Part shown: positions 34,496 through 44,607 of the stretch, piece after piece
How positions within the stretch are numbered: the stretch's first letter is position 1
Layout: every line of letters begins with the position of its first letter
Origin: Streptomyces cyaneogriseus subsp. noncyanogenus
Lineage (GTDB): Bacteria > Actinomycetota > Actinomycetes > Streptomycetales > Streptomycetaceae
NCBI RefSeq assembly: GCF_000931445.1
Contig: NZ_CP010849.1
Location: 1,302,001 to 1,366,000 of the forward strand
Length of the DNA stretch: 64,000 nucleotides
Reading direction: 5' to 3'
The notes under the pieces: model-generated
The model's input: the letters and a program-made list of their open reading frames with translations, nothing else
Databases searched by the model: none
What the model was told of the DNA's origin: nothing
Position numbers and translations under genes: made by a program

Positions 34496-35530
34496 ATGAC
34501 ACATGCTGTGGTGGTGGGGGCGACGGGGCAGATCGGACGGGTGGCGGTGGGCGTGCTGGCCCGGGACGGCTGGGAGGTGACGGCCCTGTCGCGCCGCGGC
34601 GGCCGGGACGAGAGCTGGCCGGACGGCGTGCGCGTGGTGCGCGCCGACCGGGAGGGCGACGCGGCCCTGGCCGCCGCGGTGGGCGACGGCTGCGACGTGG
34701 TGGTGGACATGGTGGCGTTCGGGCCGCGGCACGCGCGGCAGCTCACCTCGCTGGCGGGCCGGATCGGGTCGGCCGTGGTGATCTCCAGCGTGTCGGTCTA
34801 CGAGGACGGCCAGGGGCGCAGCTTCGACACCCAGCACGAACCGGGGGGCTTTCCCGAGTATCCGGTGCCGCTGCCCGAGGGCCAGCGCACCGTCCGGCCG
34901 GGCGACACCTCGTACAGCACCCGCAAGGCGGCGCTGGAGCGGGAGCTGCTCGCCGCCGGTGACCAGGTGCCCACCACGCTGCTGCGCGCGGGCGCGGTCC
35001 ACGGGCCGCACTGCCGGACGCCGCGCGAACTGTACTTCGTCAAGCGCAACCTCGACGGCCGGCGCCGCCGCGTCCTGGCCTTCGGCGGCCGGAGCCGGTT
35101 CCACCCGGTGAGCGTGCACACCGTGGCGGAGCTGATCCGGCTGGCCGCCGCGCGGCCGGGCAGCCGGGTCCTCAACGCCGTCGACCCCGACGCGCCGACC
35201 GTGGCGGAGATCGCCCGGGCGATCGACGCGGTGATGGGCCGCGACGTGGAGGACGTACTGGTGGACGGGCCACCGCCCGCCCCCGGGGTGGGCGACACGC
35301 CCTGGACGGTGCCGGTGCCCGTGGTCTGCGACATGGCCGCCGCCGAGCGGGAGCTGGGCTACCGCCCGGTGACCCGGTACGCCGAGACGCTGCCGGAGAC
35401 CGTCGCCTGGATCGAGGAGCACCTGGCGGGCCGGGACTGGCGGGAGGCGTATCCGAAGATGGTCCAGGCGTACGGCGATCTGTTCGACTACGCGGCGGAG
35501 GACGCCTGGCTCGCCGCCCGGGGCGGGTGA
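34496..35530 (+). CDS. NAD-dependent epimerase/dehydratase (extended SDR)
   Basis: 344 aa, ATG at 34496. Rossmann NAD motif VVGATGQIGRVAVGVL (GxxGxxG), DMVAFGP, and an active-site region YSTRKAALERELL that gives the Ser/Tyr-x3-Lys pattern. Belongs to SDRs acting on nucleotide sugars or similar compounds, but no sugar cluster is near and the substrate is unknown. Ends before a strong terminator shared with the convergent peptidase. Confidence 0.83.
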   Translation: MTHAVVVGATGQIGRVAVGVLARDGWEVTALSRRGGRDESWPDGVRVVRADREGDAALAAAVGDGCDVVVDMVAFGPRHARQLTSLAGRIGSAVVISSVSVYEDGQGRSFDTQHEPGGFPEYPVPLPEGQRTVRPGDTSYSTRKAALERELLAAGDQVPTTLLRAGAVHGPHCRTPRELYFVKRNLDGRRRRVLAFGGRSRFHPVSVHTVAELIRLAAARPGSRVLNAVDPDAPTVAEIARAIDAVMGRDVEDVLVDGPPPAPGVGDTPWTVPVPVVCDMAAAERELGYRPVTRYAETLPETVAWIEEHLAGRDWREAYPKMVQAYGDLFDYAAEDAWLAARGG

Positions 35531-35539
35531 GACGCGGCA

Positions 35540-35570
35540 GGGGGCGGGCCGGTGGAACCGGCCCGCCCCC
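35540..35570. terminator. Bidirectional terminator hairpin
   Basis: Perfect 14-bp inverted repeat GGGGGCGGGCCGGT / ACCGGCCCGCCCCC with a 3-nt loop, between the convergent epimerase and peptidase stops. Confidence 0.85.
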
Positions 35571-35591
35571 CTTCCGGGGACCGCGCGTCGG

Positions 35592-37226
35592 CTACGGCTT
35601 CGGCGTGGCGTGCGGGGCGCAGGTCACGTCCCGGCTGTCCACCTCGCCGGTGAGCAGGTAGGTGTCCACCCGGTCGTTGACACACGGGTTGACCAGACCG
35701 GTGACGCCGTGGGACCCGGCGTCGCGCTCGGTGATCAGGCGGGAGCCCTTGAACCGCTGGTGCAGTTCGACGGCGCCCCCGTACGGGGTGGCGGCGTCGC
35801 GCTCGGACTGGACGATCAGCACCGGCGGCAGGCCCTTGCCGGTCTTCACGTCCACCGGGGTGTTCTGCTGGACGGGCCAGGTGGCGCACGGCAGGTTCAT
35901 CCAGGCGTTGGACCAGGTCAGGAACGGGTGGTCCTGGTGCAGCCGGGTGTTGTCCCGGTCCCATGTCCGCCAGTCGGTGGGCCACTTGGCGTCGGCGCAC
36001 TCGACGGCCGTGTAGACGGCGTTGCCGTTCTCGGAGGCGGCGTTGCCCGCCGTGTCGGACAGGTCGGGCGCGGCGGCGTCGACGAGGGCCTGGGTGTCGC
36101 CGCCGACGTACTTGCTGAAGACGGTGGCGACGGTGACCCAGGCGGAGTCGTAGTACGGGGCGCTCTGGAAGAAGCCGAGCAGCTCGGCCGGGCCGACGAC
36201 CCCGCCGATGGGGTTCTCCTTCGCGGTGGCGCGCAGCTTCAGCCACTGGGCCTGGACCTCGGCGCGGGTGTCGCCGAGGTGGAAGGCGGCGTCGTTCTTC
36301 GCCACCCAGTCCTGCCAGTCCTGCCAGCGGGTCTCGAAGGCGACGTCCTGGTCCAGGTTGGCCTCGTACCAGATCTTCTCGCGGGAGGGGTTGACGACGC
36401 TGTCGACGACCATGCGGCGCACATGGCCGGGGAAGAGGGTGCCGTAGACGGCGCCGAGGTAGGTTCCGTAGGAGACGCCGAGGTAGTTGAGCTTCTTCTC
36501 GCCGAGCGCGGCGCGGATGACGTCGAGGTCGCGCGCGGTGTTCGGCGTGGTCATGTGCGGCAGCATGGCGCCGCTGCGCTCGTAGCAGCCCTCGGCGTAC
36601 TCGCGGGCCAGCTTGCGCTGGGCCAGCTTGTCGGCCTCGGAGTCGGGCACCGGGTCCATCTTGGGCGCCTTGACGAACTCCTGGGGGTCGACGCAGGAGA
36701 TGGGCGCCGACTTGCCGACGCCGCGCGGGTCGAAGCCGACGAAGTCGTAGGCCCGGGCCGCGTTCGCCCAGACGGCGTTCTTGCCGGTCACACGGGTGGG
36801 GAAGCGCAGGCCGGAGCCGCCGGGGCCGCCCGGGTTGTAGATGAGCGCGCCCTGCCGCTCGTCCTTGGTCCCGGTGTTGCCGATGCGGTCGACGGCGAGC
36901 CGGATCTGCTTGCCGTTCGGCTTGGCGTAGTCGAGCGGCACGGTGACCCAGCCGCACTGGATCGGCTTGGGCAGCTTCCAGTCGGCGGGGCAGTCCTGCC
37001 AGTCGATCCCGGCCTTGGCGGCGCGGGCGGCGGCGATCGCCGCGCCGCGGGCCTCGCGGTCCTGGCCGTGCCAGGCGGGCGCGGCGGGCTGCGTGCTCGC
37101 GGTGGGCGCGGCCGGCTGCGCGCTCGCGGTGGGCGCCGTGGCGGCGCCGGCTATCAGCGTCGTGGTGACGAGCGCCCCGGCCGCGCCGAGCGCCCCCGCC
37201 CTGCGCCGCAGTGTTGTCTTCCTCAA
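35592..37226 (-). CDS. Secreted tripeptidyl aminopeptidase (alpha/beta hydrolase, Tap/SlpD-E type)
   Basis: 544 aa from TTG 37226, behind GGGGAGGG with 5-nt spacing; no nearer ATG or GTG fits. Signal peptide about residues 1-35. Catalytic Ser in LGVSYGTYLGAVYG, Asp in VQSERDAATPYGGA, His in RDAGSHGV; the TAP-like C-terminal domain ends DSRDVTCAP. NPGGPGGSG gives the oxyanion region. Cleaves N-terminal tripeptides, or proline-type substrates, outside the cell. Close to Streptomyces Tap, SlpD and SlpE; no membrane lipobox seen. Confidence 0.9.
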   Translation of the reverse strand: MRKTTLRRRAGALGAAGALVTTTLIAGAATAPTASAQPAAPTASTQPAAPAWHGQDREARGAAIAAARAAKAGIDWQDCPADWKLPKPIQCGWVTVPLDYAKPNGKQIRLAVDRIGNTGTKDERQGALIYNPGGPGGSGLRFPTRVTGKNAVWANAARAYDFVGFDPRGVGKSAPISCVDPQEFVKAPKMDPVPDSEADKLAQRKLAREYAEGCYERSGAMLPHMTTPNTARDLDVIRAALGEKKLNYLGVSYGTYLGAVYGTLFPGHVRRMVVDSVVNPSREKIWYEANLDQDVAFETRWQDWQDWVAKNDAAFHLGDTRAEVQAQWLKLRATAKENPIGGVVGPAELLGFFQSAPYYDSAWVTVATVFSKYVGGDTQALVDAAAPDLSDTAGNAASENGNAVYTAVECADAKWPTDWRTWDRDNTRLHQDHPFLTWSNAWMNLPCATWPVQQNTPVDVKTGKGLPPVLIVQSERDAATPYGGAVELHQRFKGSRLITERDAGSHGVTGLVNPCVNDRVDTYLLTGEVDSRDVTCAPHATPKP

Positions 37227-37357
37227 GTCGGCCCTCCCCGTACAGCTTTTCGAAAGGTACGGGGGGATCCTCGCGGCTGTGCGTTCCCTGGGAACAGGGG
37301 CGGCGGGGGATCTTTGCCAATCCGATAAACGGAAGAGTGTGTTCGATCGGCGGGGCG

Positions 37358-38116
37358 TCAATCCAGGGAGCGCAGGCCCTCGTCCAGCAGTCGTCTGAGC
37401 CGCAGGGCGTCCGGCGCGACGGCCGTGACCAATGCGGCGGGCCCGGCGAGCGGGATCACGGCGGCGCCGTCGCCGGGCAGGCGCGCCATCGGCGGGCGTG
37501 CGGCGAACTCGGGCCGCACGACGACGATCTGCCCGACCGCCCGGTGGCCCGCCAGCACCGCGGGCCCGTCCCAGCCGCCCGGCGCTCCGGGCCCGCAGGC
37601 GAGCTCCTGGTCCAGGACGCACCGGCCGGCGATCCGGACGGCGAGGCGGCTGACGAGCCGTCCCGGTTCCTCTGCGGCCCGCCCGAGGACCTGTTCCTCA
37701 CGCAGCACCAGCCGGGCGGTGGGGGCGAGGTCCACGCGCGTGGTGACGGCGAGGTCGCTGCCCCGTACGGAGATCAACTGCTCGGGCAGCCAGCGCAGTT
37801 CGGCTCCGTCCGCCACGGTCAGCCGGACGTCGTAGTACGCCTCGCCCCCGCTCTGCCCCGGCAGCGCGAGGGTGGCGGCGGACGAGCCGACCCGCAGCCG
37901 GGCGCCTTCGGCCACGTCCGCCGTCACGGTGAGGTGGTCGCCGCCCAGCGGTCCGCTCATCGCGCCGACGAGCATCACATGGGCCTCGGCACCGCTCGCC
38001 CGGACCCGCCGGGGCGCCAGCGGTCCCTCGCCCTCCAGGACCGGCAGGGCCGTGCCGCCCCGCCCGTCGGCCCGCGCGAGGATCCGCGCACCGGCCCGTA
38101 CGCTGGTCCCGGTCAT
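37358..38116 (-). CDS. ureD: Urease accessory protein UreD
   Basis: 252 aa, ATG at 38116, overlapping the ureG stop by 4 bp. Last gene of the urease operon. UreD (UreH) family features: [38 protein letters not shown] and a C-terminal [12 protein letters not shown]. It forms the UreDFG chaperone complex on apo-urease, giving the path for nickel delivery. Length typical for actinobacteria. Confidence 0.93.
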   Translation of the reverse strand: MTGTSVRAGARILARADGRGGTALPVLEGEGPLAPRRVRASGAEAHVMLVGAMSGPLGGDHLTVTADVAEGARLRVGSSAATLALPGQSGGEAYYDVRLTVADGAELRWLPEQLISVRGSDLAVTTRVDLAPTARLVLREEQVLGRAAEEPGRLVSRLAVRIAGRCVLDQELACGPGAPGGWDGPAVLAGHRAVGQIVVVRPEFAARPPMARLPGDGAAVIPLAGPAALVTAVAPDALRLRRLLDEGLRSLD

Positions 38117-38790
38117 GCCGTCCACGCGGCCAGCCGCCCGCGCACCCAGCCGGCGACGTCGCGTACGCCGCTCTCGCCGCGCAGCGACTGGAAGACGACG
38201 GGGAGTTCGCCGCGCTGGGCCTTGGCGTCGGCGGCCATCCGGGCCAGGTCGGAGCCGACGTGGGGCGCAAGGTCGGTCTTGTTGACGACGAGCAGGTCGG
38301 CGGTGGTGACGCCGGGTCCGCCCTTGCGGGGGATGTCGTCCCCGCCGGCCACGTCGATGACGAAGATCTGCGCGTCGACCAGCCCCTTGGAGAAGGTGGC
38401 GGTGAGGTTGTCGCCGCCGGACTCCACCAGGATCAGGTCCAGCGGTCCGACCGCCTCCTCCAGGTCCTCGACCGCTTCGAGGTTGGCGGAGATGTCGTCC
38501 CGGATCGCGGTGTGCGGGCAGGCCCCGGTCTCCACGGCGCTGATCCGCTCCGGGGGCAGCACCGCCTCGCGCAGCAGGAACTCGGCGTCCTCGCGCGTGT
38601 AGATGTCGTTGGTGACGACGGCGAGGGACAGCTCGTCGCGCAGCGCGCGGCAGAGGGCGGCCACGGTGGCGGTCTTGCCGGAGCCGACGGGTCCGCCGAG
38701 GCCGACGCGCAGGGCGCGGCGGGTGCCGTCGGGGCGGTGCGCGTCGGCGCCGACAGCGGCGGGTCCGTCGTGGGAGTGGTCGAGATGCAT
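38113..38790 (-). CDS. ureG: Urease accessory GTPase UreG
   Basis: 225 aa, ATG at 38790 (GGAG 9 nt upstream); ATG at 38805 would add 5 residues. SIMIBI GTPase: P-loop [10 protein letters not shown], the Cys-Pro-His nickel site [24 protein letters not shown] and guanine motif NKTDL. GTP hydrolysis drives nickel insertion into UreC. The N-terminus MHLDHSHDG is rich in His and could hold nickel, which matters because no ureE is present. There is a 146-bp gap from ureF, longer than others in this operon. Confidence 0.95.
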   Translation of the reverse strand: MHLDHSHDGPAAVGADAHRPDGTRRALRVGLGGPVGSGKTATVAALCRALRDELSLAVVTNDIYTREDAEFLLREAVLPPERISAVETGACPHTAIRDDISANLEAVEDLEEAVGPLDLILVESGGDNLTATFSKGLVDAQIFVIDVAGGDDIPRKGGPGVTTADLLVVNKTDLAPHVGSDLARMAADAKAQRGELPVVFQSLRGESGVRDVAGWVRGRLAAWTA

Positions 38791-38936
38791 GGCAAGCGGC
38801 TCCATCGGCTCGGCCCGTCCGGCAGGTGACGACGAGAGCGTTCGAGTCGGGCCGGACGGGGGTCTGGGGCAGGCCCCAGGGGTCGGGAAGGTGGAAGGGA
38901 AGGGTGGCGAGGGGCGGAGTGCCTCCCGGAAGGGCC

Positions 38937-39611
38937 CTAGGAGGCGAACAGGCGGACGGGCCACGCGGCGTGCTGCTCCGCGGCGATCTCCAGCAGCGGC
39001 GCGGAGGCGGCGGGCAGGGCGCCGGTCCCTTCGGTGAGGGCCTCACGCGCCGCCCGCACCGCCCGGTCGGCGACGCCGTCCAGTTCCGGCGCCAGCCGGG
39101 CCAGCACCGCGGTGGCGTCGAAGGGGTCCAGGCTCAGCAGCCGCACCGTCGCGGTGGCGGGTCCGCTCACGCTCTCGTAGGCCGCGCAGTAGGCGGCGTC
39201 CGCCGCGTCGAGCCCCGCCGCCCGTGCCGTGAGCCCGAGCACGACCGGCTGGTGGGCGCCCTTGGGGAACGCTTCGGCCAGTGCGTCGAGTTCCGGTGAG
39301 GGCCAGGTCGCGCGGGCGGCCCGCATCAACTGGCGGCCCAGCCTGCGGGCGGCGGTGCGCAGTACGGGAGAGGGCGTGCGGGCGTCGGCGGCGGCGTCGA
39401 GTTCCGCCGGATCGGCACCGAGCGCGGCGGCGGCCGCGAGTGCGGCGGCGACCAGCCCGGCCGTGTGCAGCCGTCCCCGGCAGAAGTCCTCCAGGGTCGC
39501 CGCCCCGGTGATCCGCCCGGCCCGTACGGCCGCCTCGGCGCCGCCGGAGTGCGCGTGCCCTCCGGCGGGGAAGCGGCCGTCGGCCAGGACCAGTAGTGCC
39601 GACCTGGACAT
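38937..39611 (-). CDS. ureF: Urease accessory protein UreF
   Basis: 224 aa, ATG at 39611 overlapping the ureC stop by one base (TGATG). All-helical UreF family: [16 protein letters not shown] at the start, [25 protein letters not shown]. Acts with UreD and UreG as the GTPase-coupling factor in urease activation. Complete. Confidence 0.93.
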   Translation of the reverse strand: MSRSALLVLADGRFPAGGHAHSGGAEAAVRAGRITGAATLEDFCRGRLHTAGLVAAALAAAAALGADPAELDAAADARTPSPVLRTAARRLGRQLMRAARATWPSPELDALAEAFPKGAHQPVVLGLTARAAGLDAADAAYCAAYESVSGPATATVRLLSLDPFDATAVLARLAPELDGVADRAVRAAREALTEGTGALPAASAPLLEIAAEQHAAWPVRLFAS

Positions 39612-41332
39612 CAGAAGAGGAAGTAACGCTGGGCCATGGGAAGTTCGGCGGCGGGCGCCGCCTCGACGAGCTCGCCGTCGATGTGGACGGCGAAGCTGTC
39701 GGGGTCGATCCGCACCTCGGGCCGGGCGTCGTTCTCGCGCATGTCGGCCTTGGTGACGCCGCGCGTGGAGTCGATCGCGACGAACCGTTTGCCGAGCCCC
39801 AGCCGTTCGGGCAGCCCGTCCTCGATCGCCGCGGGGGCGACGAAGTTGACGGAGTTGGCGGCGGGCGCCCGTCCGATCGCGCCGTACATCGGGCGCGGCA
39901 GGACCGGCTGCGGGGTCGGGATGGAGGCGTTGGCGTCGCCCATCTGCGCGTACGCGATCTGCCCGCCCTTGAGGACGAGCAGCGGCTTGACACCGAAGAA
40001 CGCCGGTTCCCACAGCACCAGGTCGGCGAGTTTGCCGGTCTCCACGGAGCCGATCTCGCGGGCCATGCCCTGGGCCAGGGCCGGGTTGATCGTGTACTTG
40101 GCGACATAGCGGCGGACGCGGTGGTTGTCGGCCCGTCCGTCGCCGGGCAGCGCGCCGCGCCTCCGCTTCATCACGTGCGCGGTCTGCCAGGTCCGCAGGA
40201 TCACCTCGCCGACGCGGCCCATGGCCTGGGAGTCGGAGGAGATGATCGAGATGGCGCCCAGGTCGTGGAGGACGTCCTCGGCCCCGATCGTCGACGGCCG
40301 GATGCGGGACTCGGCGAACGCCAGGTCCTCGGGGACCGCGGCGTTGAGGTGGTGGCACACCATCAGCATGTCGAGGTGCTCCTCGACGGTGTTGACGGTG
40401 AAGGGCCGGGTCGGGTTGGTGGAGCTGGGCAGCACATGCGGCTCGGAGACCACGGTCATGATGTCCGGGGCGTGCCCGCCGCCCGCGCCCTCGGTGTGGT
40501 AGGCGTGGATGCCGCGGCCGCCGATCGCGGCGAGGGTGTCGCCGACGAAACCGGCCTCGTTCAGGGTGTCCGTGTGGATGGCGACCTGGACGCCGGTGCG
40601 GTCGGCGACGGTGAGGGCGGCGTCGATGGCGGCGGGGGTGGCCCCCCAGTCCTCGTGGATCTTCAGCCCGGCGGCCCCGCCCCGGATCTGCGACAGCATC
40701 GCCTCGTGGGAGACGGTGTTGCCCTTGCCGAGCAGGCCGATGTTGACCGGGTGGGCCTCCAGCGCCTCCAGCATCCGGGCCAGGTGCCAGGGGCCGGGGG
40801 TGACGGTGGTGGCCTTCGACCCCTCGGCCGGTCCGGTGCCGCCGCCGACCAGCGTGGTGACGCCGGAGGCCAGCGCCTCGTCGGTGACCTGCGGACAGAT
40901 GAAGTGGACGTGCGCGTCGACGGCTCCGGCGGTGAGGATCCGCCCGTTGCCGGCGATGATCTCGGTCTCGGGCCCGATGACGAGCTCGGGGTGCACCCCG
41001 TCCATGGTGTCGGGGTTGCCCGCCTTGCCGATGCCGGTGATGCGGCCGTCGCGGATGCCGACGTCGGCCTTGACGATGCCCCAGTGGTCGATGATCACGG
41101 CACCGGTGACCACGGTGTCCGGGGTGCCCTCGGCGCGGGTGGCCCGGGACTGGCCCATGGACTCCCGGATGACCTTGCCGCCGCCGAAGACGGCCTCTTC
41201 TCCGGCGAGTCCGGGGCCGCCGCTGCGGTCCTCCTCGATCTCGACGAGGAGGTCGGTGTCGGCCAGCCGGATGCGGTCGCCGGTGGTGGGGCCGAACAGG
41301 TCGGCGTAGGCGGCACGCGAGATCTCAGGCAT
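39611..41332 (-). CDS. ureC: Urease alpha subunit UreC
   Basis: 573 aa, ATG at 41332, overlapping ureB by 8 bp. The nickel site is intact: VDAHVHF, carbamylated Lys in GLKIHEDWG, His in HTDT and [15 protein letters not shown], Asp in SDSQAMGR. The mobile flap has MVCHHLN with the active-site Cys. Hydrolyses urea to ammonia and carbamate in the cytoplasm. Full length, no anomalies. Confidence 0.97.
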   Translation of the reverse strand: MPEISRAAYADLFGPTTGDRIRLADTDLLVEIEEDRSGGPGLAGEEAVFGGGKVIRESMGQSRATRAEGTPDTVVTGAVIIDHWGIVKADVGIRDGRITGIGKAGNPDTMDGVHPELVIGPETEIIAGNGRILTAGAVDAHVHFICPQVTDEALASGVTTLVGGGTGPAEGSKATTVTPGPWHLARMLEALEAHPVNIGLLGKGNTVSHEAMLSQIRGGAAGLKIHEDWGATPAAIDAALTVADRTGVQVAIHTDTLNEAGFVGDTLAAIGGRGIHAYHTEGAGGGHAPDIMTVVSEPHVLPSSTNPTRPFTVNTVEEHLDMLMVCHHLNAAVPEDLAFAESRIRPSTIGAEDVLHDLGAISIISSDSQAMGRVGEVILRTWQTAHVMKRRRGALPGDGRADNHRVRRYVAKYTINPALAQGMAREIGSVETGKLADLVLWEPAFFGVKPLLVLKGGQIAYAQMGDANASIPTPQPVLPRPMYGAIGRAPAANSVNFVAPAAIEDGLPERLGLGKRFVAIDSTRGVTKADMRENDARPEVRIDPDSFAVHIDGELVEAAPAAELPMAQRYFLF

Positions 41333-41636
41333 CGAGGGCACCTCCGGTCCCTCCGCGCAGTCCGGGCACCACACGGGCGCCGGCCAGCGGGACGAGTTCG
41401 ACGTCGACCGGGATGCCGGGCTCGAAGCGCACGGCCGTACCGGCGGCGATGTTCAGCCGCTTGCCGCGCGCGGCGGCGCGGTCGAAGTCCAGGCCGGGGT
41501 TGGCCTCGGCGAAGTGGTAGTGGGACCCGACCTGCACGGGCCGGTCGGCGGCGTTGAGCACGGTCAGCCGGGTGGTTGCACGGCCCTCGTTGAAGACGAC
41601 CGGCTCGCCGGCGAACAGGAACTCTCCGGGAATCAT
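41325..41636 (-). CDS. ureB: Urease beta subunit UreB
   Basis: 103 aa, ATG at 41636 ([12 protein letters not shown]), 13 bp after the ureA stop. The longer frame upstream to 41666 overlaps ureA and is not needed. Beta-rich structural subunit ([18 protein letters not shown]). Separate from ureA, as in most bacteria. Confidence 0.95.
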   Translation of the reverse strand: MIPGEFLFAGEPVVFNEGRATTRLTVLNAADRPVQVGSHYHFAEANPGLDFDRAAARGKRLNIAAGTAVRFEPGIPVDVELVPLAGARVVPGLRGGTGGALDA

Positions 41637-41649
41637 CGCGCCCCCGCCT

Positions 41650-41952
41650 TCACACGATCGGGTCATGGACGGTGACGAGCTTGGTGCCGTCCGGGAAGGT
41701 GGCCTCGACCTGCACGTCGTGGATCATCTCGGGGACACCCTCCATGACCTCGTCCCGGGTGAGCAGCTTGCGTCCGGAGGACATGAGCTCGGCGACGGTA
41801 CGGCCGTCCCGCGCGCCTTCGAGGACGTGCGAGGTGATCAGGGCTATCGCCTCGGGGTGGTTGAGCTTCACTCCGCGGGCCCGCCGCTTCTCGGCGACGT
41901 CGGCCGCCACATGGATCAGCAGCCGCTCTTGCTCATGCGGGGTCAGTTGCAC
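41650..41952 (-). CDS. ureA: Urease gamma subunit UreA
   Basis: 100 aa from GTG 41952 (reads as [16 protein letters not shown]), with GAGGTGGG just upstream. Matches the usual 100-residue UreA ([37 protein letters not shown]). First gene of the ureABCFGD operon; a candidate GlnR box lies 100-115 bp upstream. Confidence 0.95.
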   Translation of the reverse strand: MQLTPHEQERLLIHVAADVAEKRRARGVKLNHPEAIALITSHVLEGARDGRTVAELMSSGRKLLTRDEVMEGVPEMIHDVQVEATFPDGTKLVTVHDPIV

Positions 41953-42051
41953 GTCCCACCTCACAGTCTCGCTCCGGACCGTGCGGGGTCCGGATGCCGC
42001 AGCCACGGGACAACTTCGCAGGTGGCCGGGTCGGCAGGCTAGTTGCACCGG

Positions 42052-42067
42052 GTTTCGGTCACGTTAA
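42052..42067 (-). promoter_or_regulatory. Candidate GlnR box of the urease operon
   Basis: On the minus strand TTAAC-(6)-GAAAC, one mismatch from the GlnR half-pair GTnAC-n6-GAAAC. It is followed downstream by TAGCCT (about 42037-42042), a fair -10 box. GlnR controls urease genes in Streptomyces coelicolor, so nitrogen control here is likely. Confidence 0.5.
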
Positions 42068-42084
42068 CCCAGCCGCGATCAAGG

Positions 42085-42744
42085 TCAGTTGCCCCGGGCT
42101 ACTTTTTGATCTCCCCTTTGCACGCTCATGAGAGAGCGCAGCCCGTCGCGCAGCATCGCCTCGAAGGAGGCGGCCGATTCGGTGCCGAAGAGGGCCACCT
42201 GGAGCGCGTAGCCCTGCACCACGGCGATCATCACCCGCGCCATGGCGTCGGCGTCCGCTGCGGCGCCGGCGGGCATCAGTCCGGCCTCCCGGTAACCGTC
42301 GACGACCTTCCCCCAGGCCGCGCGGACCAGCCGGAAGCCCTCCCGCAACTGGGCCGCCAGCTCGGCGTTGCGGGTGGCCTCGGACCACACCTGGATCATC
42401 AGCCGGGGAAACATCCACTCGCCGTCCTCCAGCAGCCCGGGCCGCAGCTCCCTCATCCGGGCCAGGACGTCCGGGATCAGCACGTCGGGCAGCGGCGGAG
42501 GCGTCTGCCGGGCGGCCTGTTCGTACACCTCCCGCACCGTGCCGAGCACCTCGGCGACGATCGCGCCGATGAGCTCCTCCTTGCCGCTGAAGTACCGGTA
42601 GACGGCGCCCGCGGAGAGATCGGCCTCCTTCAGCACGTCCTGCATGGAGGTGGCGTGGAAGCCGTTGCGGGCGAAGCAGAGCGCGGCGCCGTCGAGGATC
42701 TGACGGCGCCGGGCGTCGAGGTGTTCCTGGGATACGCGAGCCAT
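42085..42744 (-). CDS. TetR-family repressor
   Basis: 219 aa, ATG at 42744. N-terminal TetR helix-turn-helix (RRQILDGAALCFARNGFHATSMQDVLKEADLSAGAVYRYF, in that order) and a ligand domain of about 150 aa. Divergent from the membrane-protein gene; two palindromic sites lie in the 222-bp gap between them. It most likely represses itself and that gene. Ligand unknown. Confidence 0.9.
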   Translation of the reverse strand: MARVSQEHLDARRRQILDGAALCFARNGFHATSMQDVLKEADLSAGAVYRYFSGKEELIGAIVAEVLGTVREVYEQAARQTPPPLPDVLIPDVLARMRELRPGLLEDGEWMFPRLMIQVWSEATRNAELAAQLREGFRLVRAAWGKVVDGYREAGLMPAGAAADADAMARVMIAVVQGYALQVALFGTESAASFEAMLRDGLRSLMSVQRGDQKVARGN

Positions 42745-42757
42745 GGCGTCAAGCTAA

Positions 42758-42771
42758 AACGAACGTTCCTT
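42758..42771. promoter_or_regulatory. TetR operator candidate 1
   Basis: AACGAACGTTCCTT, an imperfect palindrome (core GAACGTTC perfect), 13 bp upstream of the tetR start and overlapping its probable promoter. Confidence 0.6.
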
Positions 42772-42813
42772 CTTGACAAGGAATCCGCCCCGCAGGACCG
42801 TGGAGGGAGTTGG

Positions 42814-42827
42814 AACGAACGATCCTT
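42814..42827. promoter_or_regulatory. TetR operator candidate 2
   Basis: AACGAACGATCCTT, one base different from site 1, same orientation, 56 bp away. It sits on the side of the membrane-protein gene. Confidence 0.6.
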
Positions 42828-42966
42828 CTTTTTGGTGGGCGAGCCGTCCCGGCCGCTGTCCGCGGGGCCGGGCGCCTCCCGCCGGCCGTTCCCGGGCGGC
42901 CGTCCCGGCCGGCCCGCGCCGCTCTCCCCGAGAGCGCCCGGGACCTGGAAGAACCGAGGAGCAGCC

Positions 42967-43992
42967 ATGTCCGCCCTGCCTGCCCCTTCCGCTCCGCCCG
43001 CCTCCGCGTCCCCCCGCCGCGGTGTCCTCGCCCTCGTCGTCCTGGTCCCCGCCCTGGTGGCGCTGGCGCTGTGGGCCTTCGCCTGGCCCGCCGCCCGCAC
43101 CGCCCCGCGGGATCTGCCGGTCGGCGTGGCCGGACCGGCCGCCGCGGCCGCCCGCGTCGAGCAGCGGCTCGCCCAGCGCGACGGCGCCTTCGAGGTGCAC
43201 CGCTACGCCGACGAGGCCGCCGCCCGCGCCGCCATCGAGGACCGGGCGGTCTACGGGGCGATCGTCGTCACCGACCGCGGCCCGGTGCTGCTCACCGCCT
43301 CCGCCGCCGGCCCGGTCGTGGCCCAGTCGCTGCACCAGGCGGTGGCACGGCAGGCGGCCGCCGCGGGAACTCCGCTCAGGACGGTCGACGTGGTGGCGGC
43401 GCCCGAGCGGGACCCGCGTGGCGCGGCCCTGGGCGCGACGGTGCTGCCGCTGGCCCTGGCCGGGGTCGCGACGGGCGCCGCGGTGGCCCTGCTGGGGCTG
43501 CGCGGTGTGCGTGCCGTGGCCGCGCTGGTGACCGTCTCGGCCCTGGTCGGCGCGGTCGCCGCCGCCCTGGCGCACAGCTGGCTCGGGGTCGTCACCGGGA
43601 ACTGGTGGGCCGTGGCCGGGGTGTTCGCCCTGTCGGCCCTGGCCGTGAGCGCCGCGGTCGCCGGGCTCGGGGCGCTGCTCGGCCGCCCGGGTACCGCACT
43701 GGGCGCGCTGGTGGTGGTCCTGCTGGGCAACCCGTTCTCGGGTGCCGCCTCGGCACCGGAGCTGCTGCCCGAACCGGCCGGTGCGATCGGCCGGTGGCTG
43801 CCGCCCGGCGCGGGTGCCTCGCTGCTGCGGTCGGTGTCGTTCTTCGACGGCGCGGCGGCGGCCGGACCCGCCCTGACGCTGACGTGGTGGGCCGTCCTCG
43901 GAACGGGTGCCCTCCTGGTCGGCGGCGCGCTGCGGGCCCGGGCGGACCGGGGCGCGCCCGCCGCCCGGCGAGGGCTCGCGCCCACCGGCTGA
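42967..43992 (+). CDS. ABC-2/YhgE-like membrane protein controlled by TetR
   Basis: 341 aa, ATG at 42967 after GAGGAG. One N-terminal transmembrane helix (VLALVVLVPALVALALWAFAW), an extracytoplasmic domain of about 100 aa (LPVGVAGPAAAAARVEQRL, AIVVTDRGPVLLTAS), then 5-6 helices with the conserved GNPFSGAASAPELLP loop. This is the layout of YhgE/Pip-type and ABC-2 permease-like proteins. No ATPase gene is adjacent. Likely an exporter or membrane-stress component induced when TetR releases. Confidence 0.8.
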   Translation: MSALPAPSAPPASASPRRGVLALVVLVPALVALALWAFAWPAARTAPRDLPVGVAGPAAAAARVEQRLAQRDGAFEVHRYADEAAARAAIEDRAVYGAIVVTDRGPVLLTASAAGPVVAQSLHQAVARQAAAAGTPLRTVDVVAAPERDPRGAALGATVLPLALAGVATGAAVALLGLRGVRAVAALVTVSALVGAVAAALAHSWLGVVTGNWWAVAGVFALSALAVSAAVAGLGALLGRPGTALGALVVVLLGNPFSGAASAPELLPEPAGAIGRWLPPGAGASLLRSVSFFDGAAAAGPALTLTWWAVLGTGALLVGGALRARADRGAPAARRGLAPTG

Positions 43993-44157
43993 CCGGCCGC
44001 ACCACCGCCTTCACGGACGCGCGAACGCCCGTACGATCCGTGCGCCTCTTCCGCCCGCTTCGGCGGCGCGGGAGGGGCGCACCCGTGCGCCGTGACGCTT
44101 TCCGGGCGCGGCGGGGAGTCCCCGCCCGGCTCCGGGTGCCGCAGGTGCGGCGGCGCC

Positions 44158-44460
44158 TCAGGAGGTCCCCGGCCTCCGGTGCTCCGCGGCGATGCCGAAG
44201 CGCTGCTGTTCGCGGGGGGCGGACGTCACCTCGCGCACGCTGGAGACGGCACGGATCACCTGCTCCCGGCTCTCCTCCACGGCCTGCGCCTGCTCCGGCT
44301 CCCGCAGTTCCTCGAGCCGCTCGAGGTCGGCGGCCGAGACGAGGGCGACCAGCGGCTTGCCGTGCCGGGTCACGACGACGCGCTCACCGCCGTACACCAC
44401 GCGGTTGATCAGGTCGGCGAGCTCAGCCCTGGCTTGCGTCACCGGAATCTCGTAGGCCAT
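44158..44460 (-). CDS. Phd/YefM-type antitoxin (orphan)
   Basis: 100 aa, ATG at 44460. N-terminal Phd/YefM DNA-binding domain ([39 protein letters not shown]). No RelE/YoeB or Doc toxin gene follows in the 165 bp before the next gene, so it looks orphan. The C-terminal part ([19 protein letters not shown]) could bind a toxin encoded elsewhere. A TGTAC-N5-GTACA palindrome lies in the divergent gap towards clpP. Confidence 0.85.
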   Translation of the reverse strand: MAYEIPVTQARAELADLINRVVYGGERVVVTRHGKPLVALVSAADLERLEELREPEQAQAVEESREQVIRAVSSVREVTSAPREQQRFGIAAEHRRPGTS

Positions 44461-44607
44461 ACGTTCAGCTTACGGGCCGCCGTCAGGGGCCGACCGGGCC
44501 CCGGGACCGTCCGCCGTGAGCGAACCCGGCCACCCGAACCCCTCCCGACCTGGCGCTTTCACCCTCCGCACCTCCCCTGCGCCGACCGCACACCCCTTTC
44601 GCCGATC

